Shown here: piece after piece, positions 13,097 to 14,373 of the stretch
Layout of the letters: the number at the start of each line of letters is the position of its first letter
Numbering within the stretch: the first letter of the stretch is position 1
Source: Paraglaciecola arctica
Lineage (GTDB): Bacteria; Pseudomonadota; Gammaproteobacteria; Enterobacterales; Alteromonadaceae
Direction of reading: 5' to 3'
DNA: 14,373 nucleotides
Assembly: GCA_003232445.1 (NCBI GenBank)
Contig: QIJM01000543.1
Location: 1 to 14,373, forward strand
Translations under genes and position numbers: made by a program
The notes under the pieces: generated by a model
Told to the model about the DNA's origin: nothing
Database searches by the model: none
Seen by the model: the letters and a program-made list of their open reading frames with translations, nothing else

Positions 13097-13489
13097 ATGG
13101 GGAATTCAGATTATGGTTACAGGAAGAAAGTAGGTGTTGCTTTTGAAGAAGCAATTGAAAACACCAAACAAGAACTAAAAAAAGAAGGTTTTGGTGTCCT
13201 CACTGAGATTGACATTAAAAGCACGCTCAAGAACAAGATCGATGTTGATATGGAAAACTATACCATTTTAGGAGCCTGTCATCCGCCAAGTGCCTATCAA
13301 TCTATTCAATCAGAAATTGAAATAGGGCTTATGCTGCCTTGTAATGTAATCGTTTATCAAAAAGACAACGAGGTCTACGTCTCCGCCATCAAACCATCTG
13401 TGGCCATGGGAATGATCGAGAACGATACACTGGGCGAAGTAGCGACCGATATTGAATCACGATTGAAAAAAGTAATTGACTCGCTCTAA
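13097..13489 (+). CDS. DUF302 family protein
   Basis: A 130-residue soluble protein without signal peptide. It has the DUF302 pattern: GYRKKVGVAFEEAIENTKQE, then LKKEGFGVLTEIDIKSTLK (about 27-45), a central YTILGACHPPSAYQSIQSE (about 55-73) and IGLMLPCNVIVYQKD (about 76-90), followed by the conserved-end VSAIKPSVAMGMIENDTLGEVA. One CH pair and a second Cys (about 60 and 82) could bind a ligand. Function of DUF302 is unknown; in many genomes it neighbours metal efflux or redox genes. Its stop at 13489 is only 2 nt before the GTG start of the AraC regulator, so these two are almost surely co-transcribed and translationally coupled. Confidence 0.88.
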   Translation: MGNSDYGYRKKVGVAFEEAIENTKQELKKEGFGVLTEIDIKSTLKNKIDVDMENYTILGACHPPSAYQSIQSEIEIGLMLPCNVIVYQKDNEVYVSAIKPSVAMGMIENDTLGEVATDIESRLKKVIDSL

Positions 13490-13491
13490 AA

Positions 13492-14064
13492 GTGGAACGG
13501 AACAGTTTGAGAATAGCAGTAAAAAACATGGTTTGTGACCGCTGTATCAAAGTGGTCAAAAATGAATTGTTGAAAAATGATATTGAATTTTCAAGTGTTG
13601 ACCTTGGTTTTATAAGGTTTCCCCATGTGGTCTCTGAAGTAACGAAAGAAAATCTTAGGGGCATTTTAAAAAAAGAAGGTTTTGAATTGATAGAGGATTC
13701 TGAAACAATAGTTGTCAATCAAATCAAATCATTGATAATCGAAAGTATACATAGTCAAAAAGAAAAACCTCCCGATCAAAATTTTTCAGATTTCATAAGT
13801 TCGAACATGGGAATGGGGTACTCGTACTTGAGCAAGTTGTTTTCTGAGGTAGAAGGCAAAACGATCGAACATTTTACCATAGCGCAAAGAATTGAACGGG
13901 CCAAAGAACTACTGTTCTATAATGAACTTACCCTAAGTCAGATTTCTTATGAACTGGGTTATAGCAGTCCACAACATTTATCACGACAATTTAAGCAGCT
14001 AACAGGATCGACCCCGACCGAGCATAAAAAAATGGGAAGGCGTAAAAAAATAGATACTATTTAG
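13492..14064 (+). CDS. AraC-family regulator with N-terminal HMA-like metal-binding domain
   Basis: A 190-residue protein beginning at GTG 13492, two bases after the DUF302 stop; no in-frame ATG precedes the CxxC motif, so GTG is the only sensible start. Residues 5-72 look like a heavy-metal-associated (HMA, ferredoxin-like) fold. They start SLRIAVKNMVCDRCIKVVK (Cys15, Cys18), have a beta-alpha-beta-beta-alpha-beta rhythm, and end with ILKKEGFELI, which parallels the usual 'IEDAGYEV'. Residues about 90-185 are a complete AraC DNA-binding domain: FSDFISSNMGMGYSYLSKLF, then IAQRIERAKELL, LTLSQISYELGYSSPQHLSR and GSTPTEHKK. There is no membrane segment. A CxxC-bearing domain fused to a regulator at the end of a metal-efflux island suggests a cytoplasmic Cu(I)/Ag(I)-responsive activator; this is inference. 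Confidence 0.9.
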   Translation: MERNSLRIAVKNMVCDRCIKVVKNELLKNDIEFSSVDLGFIRFPHVVSEVTKENLRGILKKEGFELIEDSETIVVNQIKSLIIESIHSQKEKPPDQNFSDFISSNMGMGYSYLSKLFSEVEGKTIEHFTIAQRIERAKELLFYNELTLSQISYELGYSSPQHLSRQFKQLTGSTPTEHKKMGRRKKIDTI

Positions 14065-14110
14065 CCCAAATTTTAGTGAGGGATTAATGTATCCTTCTGG
14101 GGAAAACCCC

Positions 14111-14164
14111 TCGCCTTTACCTGCCTCGCCAGTTTACCCGCCGTAGGAGGGCAGGCGGGGGCGA
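14111..14164. repeat. GC-rich nested palindrome
   Basis: TCGCC (14111-14115) pairs with GGCGA (14160-14164), and CCTGCC (14120-14125) with GGCAGG (14150-14155). It lies 47 nt after the AraC-regulator stop and could terminate that transcript. Its CCTGCC/GGCAGG core is the same as that in the palindromic element near 1059-1074, so it belongs to the same dispersed class. Confidence 0.5.
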
Positions 14165-14181
14165 AGACTTTAGTATTTTTG

Positions 14182-14208
14182 CATACGCCATACGCCATAC
14201 GCCATACG
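14182..14208. repeat. 7-bp tandem repeat CATACGC, 3.9 copies
   Basis: CATACGC at 14182, 14189 and 14196, then CATACG at 14203-14208, all exact. A TATTTTTG box (TAnnTTTG type) at 14174-14181 abuts it, but no gene follows in the window, so a promoter role is unsupported. Confidence 0.8.
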
Positions 14209-14225
14209 AAAAAACGTAAAGCGAT

Positions 14226-14322
14226 AGGGGAATTGGTTGAACTTTAGTCGCCTTTAGGCGAACCCAAACCCATCGGTCTTTAGCAGATGGTAGTTTAGTT
14301 CCCCTCCCGGTAATTATCGGGA
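14226..14322. repeat. Cloverleaf-like inverted repeats in the right-hand gene-free end
   Basis: AGGGGAA (14226-14232) pairs with TTCCCCT (14299-14305), closing an 80-nt unit. It encloses TCGCC-TTTA-GGCGA (14248-14261) and CCATC (14270-14274) with GATGG (14286-14290). A further hairpin TCCCG (14305-14309) with CGGGA (14318-14322) follows. It has tRNA-like size but no T-arm GTTCRA sequence and no recognisable anticodon arm, so it is not a tRNA. The region 14065-14373 holds no coding frame that I can support. Confidence 0.45.
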
Positions 14323-14373
14323 TTGACTCGAAATGAAAAATGTTTTTTCAGGAGCATACCCCTAGTGTCAAGT

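Noticed and set aside
14182..14208. Possible CRISPR-like array
   Set aside because: The repeats are only 7 bp and directly adjacent, without spacers.
14226..14305. Possible tRNA gene from the 7-bp closing stem and cloverleaf size
   Set aside because: No T-arm GTTCRA, no D-arm stem in place and no anticodon stem of 5 bp with a 7-nt loop.

Overview
The window looks like accessory DNA from a Bacteroidota chromosome, most likely Flavobacteriaceae; I cannot name a genus. Supporting signs are TAnnTTTG-type promoter boxes, mostly absent Shine-Dalgarno sequences, moderate-to-low GC, and families typical of the group: HYC_CC_PP, DUF3347, Haem_bd, a TonB-receptor tail, and AraC-type proteins with membrane sensor regions.

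Left part (1-1900): the 5' end of a PHP-type capsule tyrosine phosphatase gene on the minus strand, a small Cys-rich hypothetical gene, then a debris zone. The debris holds a roughly 240-nt palindromic repeat element, the last 55 codons of a TonB-dependent receptor, a 20-codon orphan ORF with a strong ribosome site, and the decayed C-terminus of a heavy-metal P1B ATPase (GDGVND changed to GDGVNV, a two-residue deletion and a frameshift).

Middle-left (1900-4270): a very AT-rich gene for a seven-helix membrane protein ending in an AraC-type DNA-binding domain, a second repeat-rich spacer that shares its end sequence with the first palindromic element, and an isoprenylcysteine/lipid methyltransferase-family membrane protein.

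Right part (4270-14064): a metal (probably copper/silver) efflux island entirely on the plus strand: HYC_CC_PP small protein, CusA-like RND pump, TolC-like outer-membrane channel, CusB-like adaptor with an N-terminal heavy-metal-binding finger and a C-terminal DUF3347, a stand-alone DUF3347 lipoprotein, a strong terminator, then a Haem_bd cytochrome-like protein, a DUF302 protein and an AraC regulator with an N-terminal HMA-like CxxC domain. The pump, adaptor and channel would form a tripartite envelope efflux complex. DUF3347, HYC_CC_PP and DUF302 are candidate periplasmic or accessory metal-handling proteins, and the HMA-AraC protein is the obvious candidate sensor-activator.

The island appears broken as sequenced. 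The pump gene is split by an exact 19-bp tandem duplication; removing one copy restores one 1286-residue frame. The Haem_bd gene is also frameshifted. The final 309 nt hold no gene but contain a GC-rich palindrome, a 7-bp tandem repeat and an 80-nt cloverleaf-like inverted repeat.
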